NCBI RefSeq assembly: GCF_012027325.1
Contig: NZ_SNUG01000005.1
Location: 1 to 64,000 of the forward strand
Source: Thermococcus sp. M39
Lineage (GTDB): Archaea > Methanobacteriota_B > Thermococci > Thermococcales > Thermococcaceae
Length of the DNA stretch: 64,000 bases
Direction: 5' to 3'
Shown: positions 26,735 to 35,689 of the stretch, piece after piece
Position numbering within the stretch: position 1 is the first letter of the stretch
Layout of the letters: the number at the start of each line of letters is the position of its first letter
Program-made: the position numbers and the translations under genes
Notes under the pieces: generated by a model
The model's database searches: none
What the model was told of the DNA's origin: nothing
What the model saw: the letters and a program-made list of their open reading frames with translations, nothing else

Positions 26735-28108
26735 TCAGGCTTTCTTACCCTTTCTTTCATTAAATCTCTCAACTGCCTTGTTTGCAAGCTCTTTAATGCC
26801 TTCTTCAAGATCAATGTCACCGCCTACAGTTACTGGAACGTTGTTCACGTAAACTACTGGAAGACCTCTCTGGACGGCCATTCTAGTTGCAACATCCACA
26901 GCTGCAGCTTTAAGCTCTGTAACGAGCATTTCAGCCTTTGGTAAGTATTTCTCTAGGTCCTCTCTGAGCTTTGGCCTGTTGCTGAGCCATGGTGAGTAGC
27001 CAACAACCTCACAGCCATACTTCTCTTCCAAGTATGGAACTATTGTCTTCTCCAAAGCGTCTTTCTTTGCTGTTGATGTAAACACTATCTTCTTGCCCCT
27101 TATGTCTCCCATTGGCTCTGGTCTTAGGACAACTTCCGAGATTTTAGCCTCTGGGTTAAGCTCTCTCACAGCTTTTTCAATTTGCTCGACTTTGTCTCTG
27201 TTGTACTCTTCAGCCATCGTTATCACAATGAGGTCAGATATCATAACTCTGTAAGGCCCGAAGAAGTTCGTTATGTGGCTTAATGGTGTTGTTGCGCTTA
27301 TGACAAGTTCAACTGCATCGTTGAGTACTGCTGGAACTGTTGTTCCACTTCCCTCAACTATTATGAAATTAATTGGTAGTGTATTTGCAAGCTTAACAGC
27401 CTCGACTTCTGTTGAGTAGAACGGCTTGCCCACCATTCCTCCTCCGCATCTCCTTGCTCCGACTGTTATAATGCCAGCAAGCAGAGCCTCTTGGTAGTAA
27501 TCTGATGCTGCATGCTTTCCGCTGTCAGCGACCTTCAAGAGGAACTCTGGGGAAAGTTCAAGTTCTTCTCCAAAGAGCGGTGTTGGTTCTTCTGGACCTC
27601 CTCTTGCCGCTTTTATAACACAAGGCTTAAAGCCCATCTTTTTGAGTGTTATGGCTGTAAAAGTTGATATAGCAGTCTTACCTACTCTCTTGCCAAGCCC
27701 AATGCACTTTATTGATGGGTATTCTGCAACGTCCTGAAAGTCTATTGGGTTGAATACAAAATCTGCGCCTTCATATCTAACTCCTATGGCCATTAGGGCT
27801 GAACCTATGAGCATTCTTCTCTCATAGTCAACTACTGGCTCATCTGACATATCCAAGGCAACGTCAACGTTGTATTTCTTTGCAGTCTCTACTATCGTCC
27901 TGATTGGTGGGTTTCCTTCTCCCAAAACTACTGGGATTGGAAGGGCTTTTTTAACATCTTCTGGTGTCCCTATCTTCTCAGTTCCTCCCAAAAAGACCGC
28001 TGCAACAACTTCATATTCTGGGTATGCCCTCTTTACATACTCCAAGGCTCCTTTAAGCACAGGTATGTAGTGCTCCCCATCTATCAAGGCCAAAGCCCTT
28101 TGTTTCAT
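26735..28108 (-). CDS. Cyclic 2,3-diphosphoglycerate synthetase
   Basis: A 457-residue protein matching the synthetase known from Methanothermus, which makes the osmolyte and thermoprotectant cyclic 2,3-diphosphoglycerate from 2,3-bisphosphoglycerate and ATP. The N-terminal ALALIDGEHYIPV and the P-loop GLGKRVGKTAIST near residues 138-150 are characteristic, followed by GARRCGGGMVGKPF near 220 and VEGSGTTVPAVL near 252. The ATG at 28108 is seven bases after GGAGGT. It lies 13 bases after an ABC-transporter ATPase gene and 45 bases before apgM. A GTPase-like role is unlikely given the whole-length match. Confidence 0.85.
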   Translation of the reverse strand: MKQRALALIDGEHYIPVLKGALEYVKRAYPEYEVVAAVFLGGTEKIGTPEDVKKALPIPVVLGEGNPPIRTIVETAKKYNVDVALDMSDEPVVDYERRMLIGSALMAIGVRYEGADFVFNPIDFQDVAEYPSIKCIGLGKRVGKTAISTFTAITLKKMGFKPCVIKAARGGPEEPTPLFGEELELSPEFLLKVADSGKHAASDYYQEALLAGIITVGARRCGGGMVGKPFYSTEVEAVKLANTLPINFIIVEGSGTTVPAVLNDAVELVISATTPLSHITNFFGPYRVMISDLIVITMAEEYNRDKVEQIEKAVRELNPEAKISEVVLRPEPMGDIRGKKIVFTSTAKKDALEKTIVPYLEEKYGCEVVGYSPWLSNRPKLREDLEKYLPKAEMLVTELKAAAVDVATRMAVQRGLPVVYVNNVPVTVGGDIDLEEGIKELANKAVERFNERKGKKA

Positions 28109-28121
28109 TTTATACACCTCC

Positions 28122-29195
28122 TCATGTTAATCTAACTAAAACCCCGTGGTTAATTTTGAGATAAACCACAGCCCCCTCCTTGTAAACCGTCGTAGCTTTA
28201 GTTTGAACCCTAATTTCTTCCCCTTCAACATCCACAAGATAATCAACTATATCTCCAAGGAACGTAGCTCTTTTCACAGTTCCAGCCACTGTGTTTTCTG
28301 CTGGACTTCCTAGAATGTCTATCTCCGAAGGCCGGACGACAAAAACGAGCTCTCCTTCTTTCTTCAATGGCGGTGCGCATCTGACTTTTACCTTTCCGCC
28401 GAAGAGGGTAACTTCTGCGTAGCTTTCTTCAATCCTTGCGTCATCGAATTTCAAGAAGTTAGCTAATCCTATGAATCCAGCAACAAAGGCATCGGCTGGT
28501 CTCTTGTAGATTTCCCAAGGACTGCCAATTTGGTGTATTTTTCCCTTATCCATTACTGCTATCCTGTCGCTCATTGCCATTGCTTCAGCTTGGTCGTGGG
28601 TTACATAAACTATCGTAACTCCAAGCTTTCTCTGCAACTCCTTTATCTCAAAACGCATCTCTTCTCTGAGCTTTGCATCTAAATTGCTCAACGGCTCATC
28701 AAGGAGCATGACCTCTGGCTCCATTACAAGTGCTCTCGCTAGTGCAACTCTCTGTTGCTGCCCTCCACTGAGCTGGTGAGGATAACGATTTTCAAAGCCC
28801 TTTAAACGAACCATTTCTAAGGCTTTCATGACTTTCTTTTCAATTTCATCCTTGGGGAGTTTTCTAATCTTGAGAGGATAAGCCACATTGTCAAACACTG
28901 TCATATGAGGCCAAACTGCATAGTTCTGGAACACCATTCCAATGTTCCTCTGCTCTGGTGGAATGAAAATGCCTTTGGATGGAGAGGACACTATTTTATC
29001 TCCAATGTAAATCTCTCCATCAGTGGGCACTTCAAGACCGGCAATCATTCTAAGCGTTGTGGTCTTTCCACAGCCACTTGGACCGAGTAAAGTCATGAAT
29101 TCGCCGTCTTTTATGTCAAGGTTTATGTGGTCAACTGCAGTGACTTCACCAAACTTCTTAACAAGATTGATAATCCTTATACCAGCCAATTTCAC
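28122..29195 (-). CDS. ABC importer ATPase, Fbp/Pot type
   Basis: The ATP-hydrolysing subunit of a solute importer, 357 residues. Walker A is GPSGCGKTTT near residues 38-47, signature LSGGQQQRVALARAL near 141-155, Walker B VMLLDEPLSNLD near 163-174, and switch histidine in YVTHDQAEAM near 196. A TOBE-type C-terminal domain follows from about 240, as in ferric-iron, phosphonate and sugar-phosphate importers. It overlaps the permease gene by four bases and is followed after 13 bases by the cyclic diphosphoglycerate synthetase gene. Confidence 0.9.
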   Translation of the reverse strand: MKLAGIRIINLVKKFGEVTAVDHINLDIKDGEFMTLLGPSGCGKTTTLRMIAGLEVPTDGEIYIGDKIVSSPSKGIFIPPEQRNIGMVFQNYAVWPHMTVFDNVAYPLKIRKLPKDEIEKKVMKALEMVRLKGFENRYPHQLSGGQQQRVALARALVMEPEVMLLDEPLSNLDAKLREEMRFEIKELQRKLGVTIVYVTHDQAEAMAMSDRIAVMDKGKIHQIGSPWEIYKRPADAFVAGFIGLANFLKFDDARIEESYAEVTLFGGKVKVRCAPPLKKEGELVFVVRPSEIDILGSPAENTVAGTVKRATFLGDIVDYLVDVEGEEIRVQTKATTVYKEGAVVYLKINHGVLVRLT

Positions 29196-30850
29196 AACCC
29201 CCTAGCTCCCATTTTTCCGGTTATTCTACTAACAACGAGCTGAGCAAGGATAACAACAACGGCAACAACAGCCGAAAGGGCATAAGCAGCTGTGTACTGC
29301 CCTTCCTCCATCAAATTATATGTTGCAACACCAATTGTTGGATGGTTTGGAGGATATATGATAATTGAGACAGTTAGCTCACTTAAAGTGGGCATGAAAA
29401 CCAAAATCCATGCCGCAATAAGTCCTGGTTTTATGAGGGGCAGAACTATGTTTCTCATTGTGGTGAGCCAGTTTGCCCCACACATGAGCGAAGCTTCTTC
29501 TAGCGTTTTGTCTATCTGAAGGAGTGAACCAACAGTTGTTCTGACACCATAAGAGAGATACCTTACAAAGTATGCAAATGGGATTATCCAAAGAGTGTTG
29601 AAGATGGGGGTTTTGATGAAAGCCAAGATTATTGCAACACCGACGACTGTTCCTGGCAGAGCATAGGGAACTGAGGATAGCCAATCCATAAAGAGTCTGC
29701 CTTTAACGTTTGTCTTCACTATCATGTAAGCTAATAAAGCACCAAACAACGTTACCACTGTAGATGCCAGCAAGGCTGAAAAGATACTTGTCCTTAATGC
29801 GGTGGTTGTTGTCTCATCTTGGACAAGGACGAACTTGAAGTTGTTGAGTGTGAATGAAGATAAGCTCGTTAGAGGTGAGTAGAGGTTCTTTAGAAATGCG
29901 CTGAAAAAGAGCGAGAATAATGGTATCACTGAAGTTAAGGCTAGGAAGATGAAGACAAATAGGGCTATCAAACCTTTGTGCTTGCCAAGGGCAATTACTG
30001 AAGGTCTCACTGTTTTTCCTGTTAAGGTCGTGTATCTTTTCTCTCCAAACGACTTCTTCTGAATTAAGAGAGCAACACCCGTTATTATTACCAAAAGGAT
30101 TGAATATGCAGTTGCCTTGTCCAAGTCTGGAATTGAGAGAGTACTATAGATTCTTGTTGTGAGCACATAGTAATGGGCCCTGTCACCTATTAACGCAGGA
30201 ATTCCGAAGTTTGCACAAGTTGCCACGAACGCTAATAAAGCACCAGATGCTATGCTCGGCATTACGAGGGGTATCGTTACGTCTCTTGCAACTTTGAAGG
30301 GATGAGCACCGCTCATTCTTGCTGCTTCTTCAAGGGATGGATCCATTTGCTCAAGGGCCGCCGCAACTGTGAGGAACACATAAACGTAAAACTTTAGCGT
30401 CATTACCAAAACTAAGCCCGTAAAGGAGTATATGTTAACCAAATTTCCGCTGTTTCCTAAAGCCCTCCATATTCTGTTTATATATCCCACATAAGGAGCA
30501 CCAAGCTGAATCCAAGCTATGGCGCTAACATAGGGTGGTAAGATGAAGGGTAAAACTGCCAAAAACCTTACAATTTTTCTTCCGGGTAAGTCTGTTCTGA
30601 CAACAAAAAATGCCAGTGGGACACCTATTAAGATTGCGAAAAATGTCACAATAACAGCAAGTTTTATCGTGTTAAGAGCATAAACCCAGGTATTAGGATC
30701 AGAAACTATGACTTTATATGCATATCCAAATCCTTTCTCACCAAAAAGACTCTTATAAATGAGCATGAAGAGAGGATATGCTATTGTTATGAGAAGGACA
30801 ACAAGAGAGAACACCCACATGATTTGGGTGAATGTCATTTTTCTCTCCAT
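29192..30850 (-). CDS. ABC importer permease with two fused transmembrane domains, FbpB type
   Basis: A 552-residue membrane protein with about twelve helices. The two halves each carry a cytoplasmic EAA-type coupling loop: LEEAARMSGAHPFKVARDVTIP near residues 173-194 and the second EASLMCGANWLTTMRNIVLP near 448-467. This fused-permease design is typical of ferric-iron (FbpB) and related phosphonate and sugar-phosphate importers. It sits between the binding-protein and ATPase genes, so the three form a complete transporter. The substrate is not known from sequence. Confidence 0.9.
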   Translation of the reverse strand: MERKMTFTQIMWVFSLVVLLITIAYPLFMLIYKSLFGEKGFGYAYKVIVSDPNTWVYALNTIKLAVIVTFFAILIGVPLAFFVVRTDLPGRKIVRFLAVLPFILPPYVSAIAWIQLGAPYVGYINRIWRALGNSGNLVNIYSFTGLVLVMTLKFYVYVFLTVAAALEQMDPSLEEAARMSGAHPFKVARDVTIPLVMPSIASGALLAFVATCANFGIPALIGDRAHYYVLTTRIYSTLSIPDLDKATAYSILLVIITGVALLIQKKSFGEKRYTTLTGKTVRPSVIALGKHKGLIALFVFIFLALTSVIPLFSLFFSAFLKNLYSPLTSLSSFTLNNFKFVLVQDETTTTALRTSIFSALLASTVVTLFGALLAYMIVKTNVKGRLFMDWLSSVPYALPGTVVGVAIILAFIKTPIFNTLWIIPFAYFVRYLSYGVRTTVGSLLQIDKTLEEASLMCGANWLTTMRNIVLPLIKPGLIAAWILVFMPTLSELTVSIIIYPPNHPTIGVATYNLMEEGQYTAAYALSAVVAVVVILAQLVVSRITGKMGARGL

Positions 30851-30887
30851 TTGAGCTCCCTCCTGGATAAAATTAAATAAAGAGAAA

Positions 30888-31994
30888 TCAGCCCAACATT
30901 ATCTCAGAGAACTTGTTTCTGACATCTTCAAGCTGAGCTGAAAGCTTTTCCCAATCAATTTGAATTTGTGGTATTTCACTTATGCCTGGAGTTCCCTGTG
31001 GTGGGGCAACATCTGTCCTTGCAGGGATAAGTCCATATTGAACAAGTAGCTCTTGGACTTCCTTTGAGAGCAAGAAGTCCACGAAGGCTTTAGCAGCATC
31101 TGGGTTTTCTGTTGTCTTTAGAATTGCAATTGGGCTTGGAATTAGTACTGTTCCATCTTCAGGATAAACGTAGTTTATAGGTGCCCCATCGGCAATTGCT
31201 TGCCTTACCATATAGTCAAGTGTAACCCCAATTGGGTCCTGTCCTTCAATTACTGCACTTTTAACAGCTCCATTGCTCTTGAGAACAACAATGCCCATCT
31301 CCTTTGCCTTCTTGAAGTAATCCCAGCCATATTTCTCTGAGAGACCATAGACCCATGCTGTAGCTGCACCTGAGTAGAGTGGATTTGGAATTGCGACCCA
31401 TCCCTCAGCTGTGTTCCATGGACTTGGAAGTGATGCCCTGTAGTTGGGATCGGTTAAGTCGCTCCACTTCTTTGGTGGGTTCTTTACAATCTCTGTGTTG
31501 TAAGCAATGACCGGTGCAATGAACCTTCCGGCTATCCAGTATCCTTCGGGATCCTTGGCGAATGCAGGGACTTTATCAGCGTCTTTAGGTGTGTATTTCA
31601 TAAGGACTCCTTTTTTCTTGAGGTATATTGTATTTCCTGGGTCTGCAAGCCAAACTACATCGGCTATTATCTTTCCAGCTTCGATTTCAGCATCGAGCTT
31701 TGCCATAACTTTTGATGCACCGCTTCTGTAGACTTCAACCTTAACATTGGGATACTTTTTCTGGAACTCTTCTGCGATTTTAACGGCAATATCTTTTGGA
31801 ATTGAGGTGTAGAAGTGAATTGTTCCGCTGATTTCTTTAGCAGTGGCAGTTTGAGTTGATGCTGGAGAAGATGTTGTCTCTGAGGGAGTTGAGGTTGCTG
31901 TGGTTGTTGATGTTTCTTTCTTCTCTACACAGCCACTTCCCACTACACTAAAGGCAAGGACAAAAATTAACAAGGCCACGAATAACTTTTTCAT
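30888..31994 (-). CDS. ABC importer solute-binding lipoprotein, Fbp/AfuA family
   Basis: A 368-residue lipoprotein: signal sequence with lipobox VVGSGC (cysteine near residue 22), then a serine/threonine-rich linker to about residue 52, then the binding fold starting at TIHFYTSIPKDIAVKIAEEF. Internal blocks such as VYRSGASKVMAKLDAE and ADVVWLADPGNT are typical of the family that includes ferric-iron, aminoethylphosphonate and hexose-phosphate binders. It is the first gene of the operon that ends with cyclic diphosphoglycerate synthetase and phosphoglycerate mutase. A phosphorylated three-carbon acid or inorganic anion is therefore a reasonable guess for the ligand, as is iron. Confidence 0.88.
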   Translation of the reverse strand: MKKLFVALLIFVLAFSVVGSGCVEKKETSTTTATSTPSETTSSPASTQTATAKEISGTIHFYTSIPKDIAVKIAEEFQKKYPNVKVEVYRSGASKVMAKLDAEIEAGKIIADVVWLADPGNTIYLKKKGVLMKYTPKDADKVPAFAKDPEGYWIAGRFIAPVIAYNTEIVKNPPKKWSDLTDPNYRASLPSPWNTAEGWVAIPNPLYSGAATAWVYGLSEKYGWDYFKKAKEMGIVVLKSNGAVKSAVIEGQDPIGVTLDYMVRQAIADGAPINYVYPEDGTVLIPSPIAILKTTENPDAAKAFVDFLLSKEVQELLVQYGLIPARTDVAPPQGTPGISEIPQIQIDWEKLSAQLEDVRNKFSEIMLG

Positions 31995-32020
31995 GAAGCT
32001 CCACCCGTTAATTCTTTTGT

Positions 32021-32049
32021 TGTATATAAAATAAAAATTTTGTCGAAAT
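32021..32049 (-). promoter_or_regulatory. Promoter and operator of the Fbp-type importer operon
   Basis: On the minus strand TTTTATATAC (32031-32022 region) is a strong TATA box before the lipoprotein gene. Directly upstream lies ATTTTGTCGAAAT (32037-32049, plus-strand reading), a near-palindrome differing by one base from the perfect ATTTTGTCAAAAT at 41451-41463. Both sit just upstream of the TATA/BRE region. Confidence 0.5.
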
Positions 32050-32118
32050 ATGGTCTATATAATCTATTTAGAGAAATATAGTGATATATAGCAATATATG
32101 GAATATGTTGAATTATCC

Positions 32119-33039
32119 CTATCGTTCTTGCATTGTTTTTAAAGCAATAATTGCCGCCGCTTCTGCTTCGCTTATAAAAGGTTCTTTGAGAGTGATTTCA
32201 TATCCAAATGTTTCTTTCAGTTCATTTTCTATTAGCGGTTTAAGGAGCTCTTTAGCTCCAAAATAAAACCCCCCAGTTATAGCAAGCTTGTTTCTTACAT
32301 CTTCTAATCCCAGTCTTTTTGTTGCAGCACTATATGCTAGGGCTATCTCCTTGCTTGCATTTCTTAAAATAGAATATGCTGCACTATCTCCCTCTTTTGC
32401 AGCTTTAACGACATAAGGAGCAAAGCCTCCAATCAATGCTTTGGGATTTTTAGAGGAATATATGGCACGTATGATATCATCGGTAGTGTTAGCACTAAAA
32501 TACTCCAGAACATAGGCAGTGAGTAGTGTATTTTCTCCCCTTCCATCATAAGCTCTTAATGCTTTTACTATGCCTTCTCTCCCAACCCAATAACCGCTTC
32601 CCTCATCCCCAACTAAATGACCCCATCCTCCAACTCTTACGCTTTCTCCTTTTTCATTTATCCCATAAGCTATTGACCCAGTGCCCGCTATGAAAACTAT
32701 TCCTGGTTTAAAATTAAAACATGCAACATGGGCAACTTCATAATCTCCTTTTACAATAACTTTTGCACTTGGAAAGATTTCTGAAATAATCTCTTCAAAG
32801 AGCTTAGAGTTTCCGCCAAGCGTGCCTGCTGCCGAGATGCATACGGCTTTGACTTCTTCTCTATAGTGTCGTGATAGAGCTTGGAGAACTGCATTTTTAA
32901 TTGATTGTTTGACTACAGCGAGTGGAGAAGAATTTGGATTTCCAGGTCCGCTTTTTCCTTCTCCCAGCACAAGCCCATTTTCATCTATGAGCACTGCTTT
33001 AGTTTTTGTACCTCCACAGTCAATTCCGAGGAAAAGCAT
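32119..33039 (-). CDS. BadF/NagK-type sugar kinase, probable N-acetylglucosamine or amino-sugar kinase
   Basis: An ASKHA-fold ATPase of the BadF/BadG/BcrA family, 306 residues. The phosphate-1 loop is GIDCGGTKTKAVLID near residues 5-19, phosphate-2 IVFIAGTGSIAYG near 114-126 with the following GGWGHLVGDEGSGYWVGREG block, and the adenosine loop AITGGFYFGAKEL near 257-269. The glycine/histidine-rich block is typical of eukaryotic-like GlcNAc kinases. It is the last gene of the importer operon (binding protein, two permeases, membrane protein, kinase). It lies in a region with NagA and two SIS proteins, which supports amino-sugar phosphorylation after uptake. Confidence 0.82.
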   Translation of the reverse strand: MLFLGIDCGGTKTKAVLIDENGLVLGEGKSGPGNPNSSPLAVVKQSIKNAVLQALSRHYREEVKAVCISAAGTLGGNSKLFEEIISEIFPSAKVIVKGDYEVAHVACFNFKPGIVFIAGTGSIAYGINEKGESVRVGGWGHLVGDEGSGYWVGREGIVKALRAYDGRGENTLLTAYVLEYFSANTTDDIIRAIYSSKNPKALIGGFAPYVVKAAKEGDSAAYSILRNASKEIALAYSAATKRLGLEDVRNKLAITGGFYFGAKELLKPLIENELKETFGYEITLKEPFISEAEAAAIIALKTMQER

Positions 33040-33048
33040 TTTCTCACC

Positions 33049-33762
33049 TCAGAGCTTTTTCAGTCCCATATACCATGAAGTAATTAACCCAGCAGTATAA
33101 ATCTGCACGAGGAAGAGTATTTGGGAGAAAATTCCAAAAGTTACAGCTTTTATTGTCAGTGGGACTGTAATAAGAGGAGCTACTATGAAGCTCATTAAAA
33201 GGATATATGCAATATAGCGGCCTTTTATTATGGAGTGCACTATACCAAGATTTAGCACTCCAAGCAAAATTCCCATAGCTCTCCATGTTTTTTCCTTTGT
33301 GACTGCGGAAATTCCTCTTGTAGCATCAGGAGGGACTTGAAAAGTTATGCTGCCGTATATTATCACCGCTCCGATCATTAAAATTGCTCCTAGGAGAGGG
33401 TATATTATGTACTTGATTTTTTTGATTTCTTCTTCCTTGCTGCAGTAAATTGCTGTGATGAAAATTAAGAAATATACCAGAGCTATCGCCCGCCAAGAGA
33501 GTGTTACACCAGCGAATTCTACCCCGTGGAACTCTCTTAGCAATATTGATGTGAGTGCAGAAGCCCCACTAACTGAAGCTGTAATCAGACTATAACCAAG
33601 TCTAAGACTTATGAACAGAAAAATGTTGATTAGAGCAACTCCTAAAATACAGAAGCCTGCCAATATGCTCTTTCCTAAGTAAACTGGTACCATGTTGAGG
33701 AATACGAGTGAAAGCAAAATTGTTAATGCACCACTAATTTTTAAGATACTTCCTTCTCTCAT
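33049..33762 (-). CDS. Uncharacterised membrane protein with about seven helices
   Basis: A 237-residue protein made almost wholly of hydrophobic segments (for example ALTILLSLVFLNMVPVYLG, IALVYFLIFITAIY, AILMIGAVIIYGSI), separated by short charged loops, with KEEEIKKIK near residue 128 facing a membrane side. No family was recognised. It starts four bases after the DppC-type permease stop and ends nine bases before the kinase, so it is part of the importer operon. It occupies the place where the two ATPase genes of an Opp/Dpp system would normally lie, but it has no Walker motifs. Confidence 0.7.
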   Translation of the reverse strand: MREGSILKISGALTILLSLVFLNMVPVYLGKSILAGFCILGVALINIFLFISLRLGYSLITASVSGASALTSILLREFHGVEFAGVTLSWRAIALVYFLIFITAIYCSKEEEIKKIKYIIYPLLGAILMIGAVIIYGSITFQVPPDATRGISAVTKEKTWRAMGILLGVLNLGIVHSIIKGRYIAYILLMSFIVAPLITVPLTIKAVTFGIFSQILFLVQIYTAGLITSWYMGLKKL

Positions 33763-33766
33763 GATA

Positions 33767-34660
33767 TCACCTCTCTCTGAGCTTTGGATTTAGATAATCC
33801 TCAAGGGCTTCTCCTAGGCAGACGAATGCTATGACTGCCAAGGCTATCATAACTCCGGGAACGACTATCCATTGCCACATTCCTTTCATTACAATTATCA
33901 TCATGTTCTTGTTTGCTGTGTACATCACGTATCCCCAATCTGGATTGTTTGGGTCTCCCAAACCTAAGAACGTCAGAGATGCCACAGTTACGATGAATCC
34001 AGCTATCAAAACAGCGGCTCTTGCAAAGAGGAGGGGGATTATGCTTGGCAGTATATGTTTGAAGATTATTCTTTTATTGCTTGCTCCTAATGCAATTGCA
34101 GCCTCAACATATAGGCGGTGTTTAAGTTGGAGTGTTTGGGCTCTCACCATTCTGGCAGTTGAAGGCCATGAAATTAATGCAATGACTATTATTGTGTACC
34201 AAATGTTCCATACAGTTGAAAAGAGCGACGCAATTACTAGAAGCAACAAGAGGCTAGGCAGCATCATTATTGAGTCAGAGATGAACATTAAAAACTCGTC
34301 GAAAATTCCTCCGTAATACCCAGCCACTGTGCCTACCAGTGCTCCCATTAATATTGTGAGCAAAGCTGCCATGAATCCAACGCTTAATGATATCCTCGCT
34401 CCATAAACTACCTGCGTCCATATGTCTTTTCCCTGATGGTCAAGACCACAAGGATGCTCCCAAGAGGCAGGCACAAAGATTTGATCAGAGGCCCAGTCTG
34501 GTGTATATTTTGTGAAAAGTTGAGGAAATAGTGCCATGACAAGCAAGAATGTGAAGATTATAATTCCAACTTTTCCCATTTTATGATTCCATATAAAATC
34601 GAAGACTTCTTTTGTATTTTTAATTGTCTCAGCAAGTGCTTCCTTGTACGTCTTTGCCAT
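33767..34660 (-). CDS. ABC importer permease, DppC/OppC type
   Basis: An inner-membrane permease of 297 residues with about six helices. The N-terminal OppC helix and linker (KVGIIIFTFLLVMALFPQLF) precede the GLDHQGKDIWTQVVYGARISL block near 70-90 that defines the family. The EAA-type coupling loop is EAAIALGASNKRIIFKHILPS near 184-204. The ATG at 34660 follows GGAGGGG and leaves one base after the dppB stop; a longer frame from 34696 would overlap dppB. In Thermococcales such transporters often carry oligosaccharides rather than peptides. Confidence 0.9.
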   Translation of the reverse strand: MAKTYKEALAETIKNTKEVFDFIWNHKMGKVGIIIFTFLLVMALFPQLFTKYTPDWASDQIFVPASWEHPCGLDHQGKDIWTQVVYGARISLSVGFMAALLTILMGALVGTVAGYYGGIFDEFLMFISDSIMMLPSLLLLLVIASLFSTVWNIWYTIIVIALISWPSTARMVRAQTLQLKHRLYVEAAIALGASNKRIIFKHILPSIIPLLFARAAVLIAGFIVTVASLTFLGLGDPNNPDWGYVMYTANKNMMIIVMKGMWQWIVVPGVMIALAVIAFVCLGEALEDYLNPKLRER

Positions 34661-34661
34661 T

Positions 34662-35648
34662 TTAACCCCTCCTAATTCTTGGGTCGAGATAGGCATAAGT
34701 TATCTCAGCAATAGTAATTGCCACAATTACAGCAACTGCTATTATATAGAACGACGCTACAACAACAGGATAGTCCTTGTTCCACATTGCGTCATAGATT
34801 AAAGTTCCCATTCCGGGATAGTTGAACACTGTTTCCGTAACAACAGCACCTCCAAAGAGGAATCCCAAATCTATAGCCATCATGGTTATTACTGGAGGCA
34901 TTATGTTCCTGAGGACATGTCTCTCAACAATATATTCCTCTCTCAGACCAATGGCCCTAAGGGCTGTTACATAGTCACTTGTGTATTCCTCTGTAACCAT
35001 GTTTCTAATAGTTAAGAGATAGGAGACCGCGTAAATCTTTGAAAGGGCAACTATTGGAAGGAAGCTGTGCCAGAGCCAGTCAATCATGTGATGGAAAACA
35101 TTCTGAGGTTCAAGCTCTGATGTAGTTAGATATGGGAAAAGTCCAAGCTTAAAAGCTAAGAAATACAAGAGAACCATTCCGAGCCAGAAAACAGGTAGAG
35201 CTCTTATCCCTAAAACCACCCACAGGATTGTGGACTCCTTTAAACTTCCTCTATTTCTTGCACAGTATAATCCTAAAAGAATACCAAGCATAGAACCAAA
35301 AAAATATGCAGCTGTAACGAGACTTAGGGTGTAAGGCAATCTAACTGAGATTAAATCTATAATTGGCTTGTTATACACGGGAGACTTCATTTTAAAAAGG
35401 GAGAAGGTGAACATTCCATAAAGTATTTTAGCAGCACCGGTAATGAAATTATCCTTATACCCCCACTCTTCCAAGAGCCTCTCATATTGCTCCTGAGTTA
35501 TTTTACCTTGATACAAATATTGGTCAAAGGGGGTTCCAGGAGCTAATCTGAGCAGAGCATAAATCAAGAGAATTACAAAAATGAGCGTTATGAGCTTGTG
35601 AATCAGCTTGATTATAACATATGAAGCAAAGCTCCTCTTCATATGCAT
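34662..35648 (-). CDS. ABC importer permease, DppB/OppB type
   Basis: The partner permease, 328 residues, about six helices. The family hallmarks are LLRLAPGTPFD near residue 34, GMVLLYFLAFKLGLFP near 156, and the coupling loop TALRAIGLREEYIVERHVLRN near 224-244, followed by ETVFNYPGMGTLIYDA near 276. The start region offers GTG 35651, ATG 35648 and ATG 35642; 35648 is used because GGAG lies five bases upstream. It follows the binding-protein gene by about 40 bases. Confidence 0.9.
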   Translation of the reverse strand: MHMKRSFASYVIIKLIHKLITLIFVILLIYALLRLAPGTPFDQYLYQGKITQEQYERLLEEWGYKDNFITGAAKILYGMFTFSLFKMKSPVYNKPIIDLISVRLPYTLSLVTAAYFFGSMLGILLGLYCARNRGSLKESTILWVVLGIRALPVFWLGMVLLYFLAFKLGLFPYLTTSELEPQNVFHHMIDWLWHSFLPIVALSKIYAVSYLLTIRNMVTEEYTSDYVTALRAIGLREEYIVERHVLRNIMPPVITMMAIDLGFLFGGAVVTETVFNYPGMGTLIYDAMWNKDYPVVVASFYIIAVAVIVAITIAEITYAYLDPRIRRG

Positions 35649-35689
35649 CACCGCTCCATTTTATCGAAAAATAAGGGGAGAAAAGAAAA

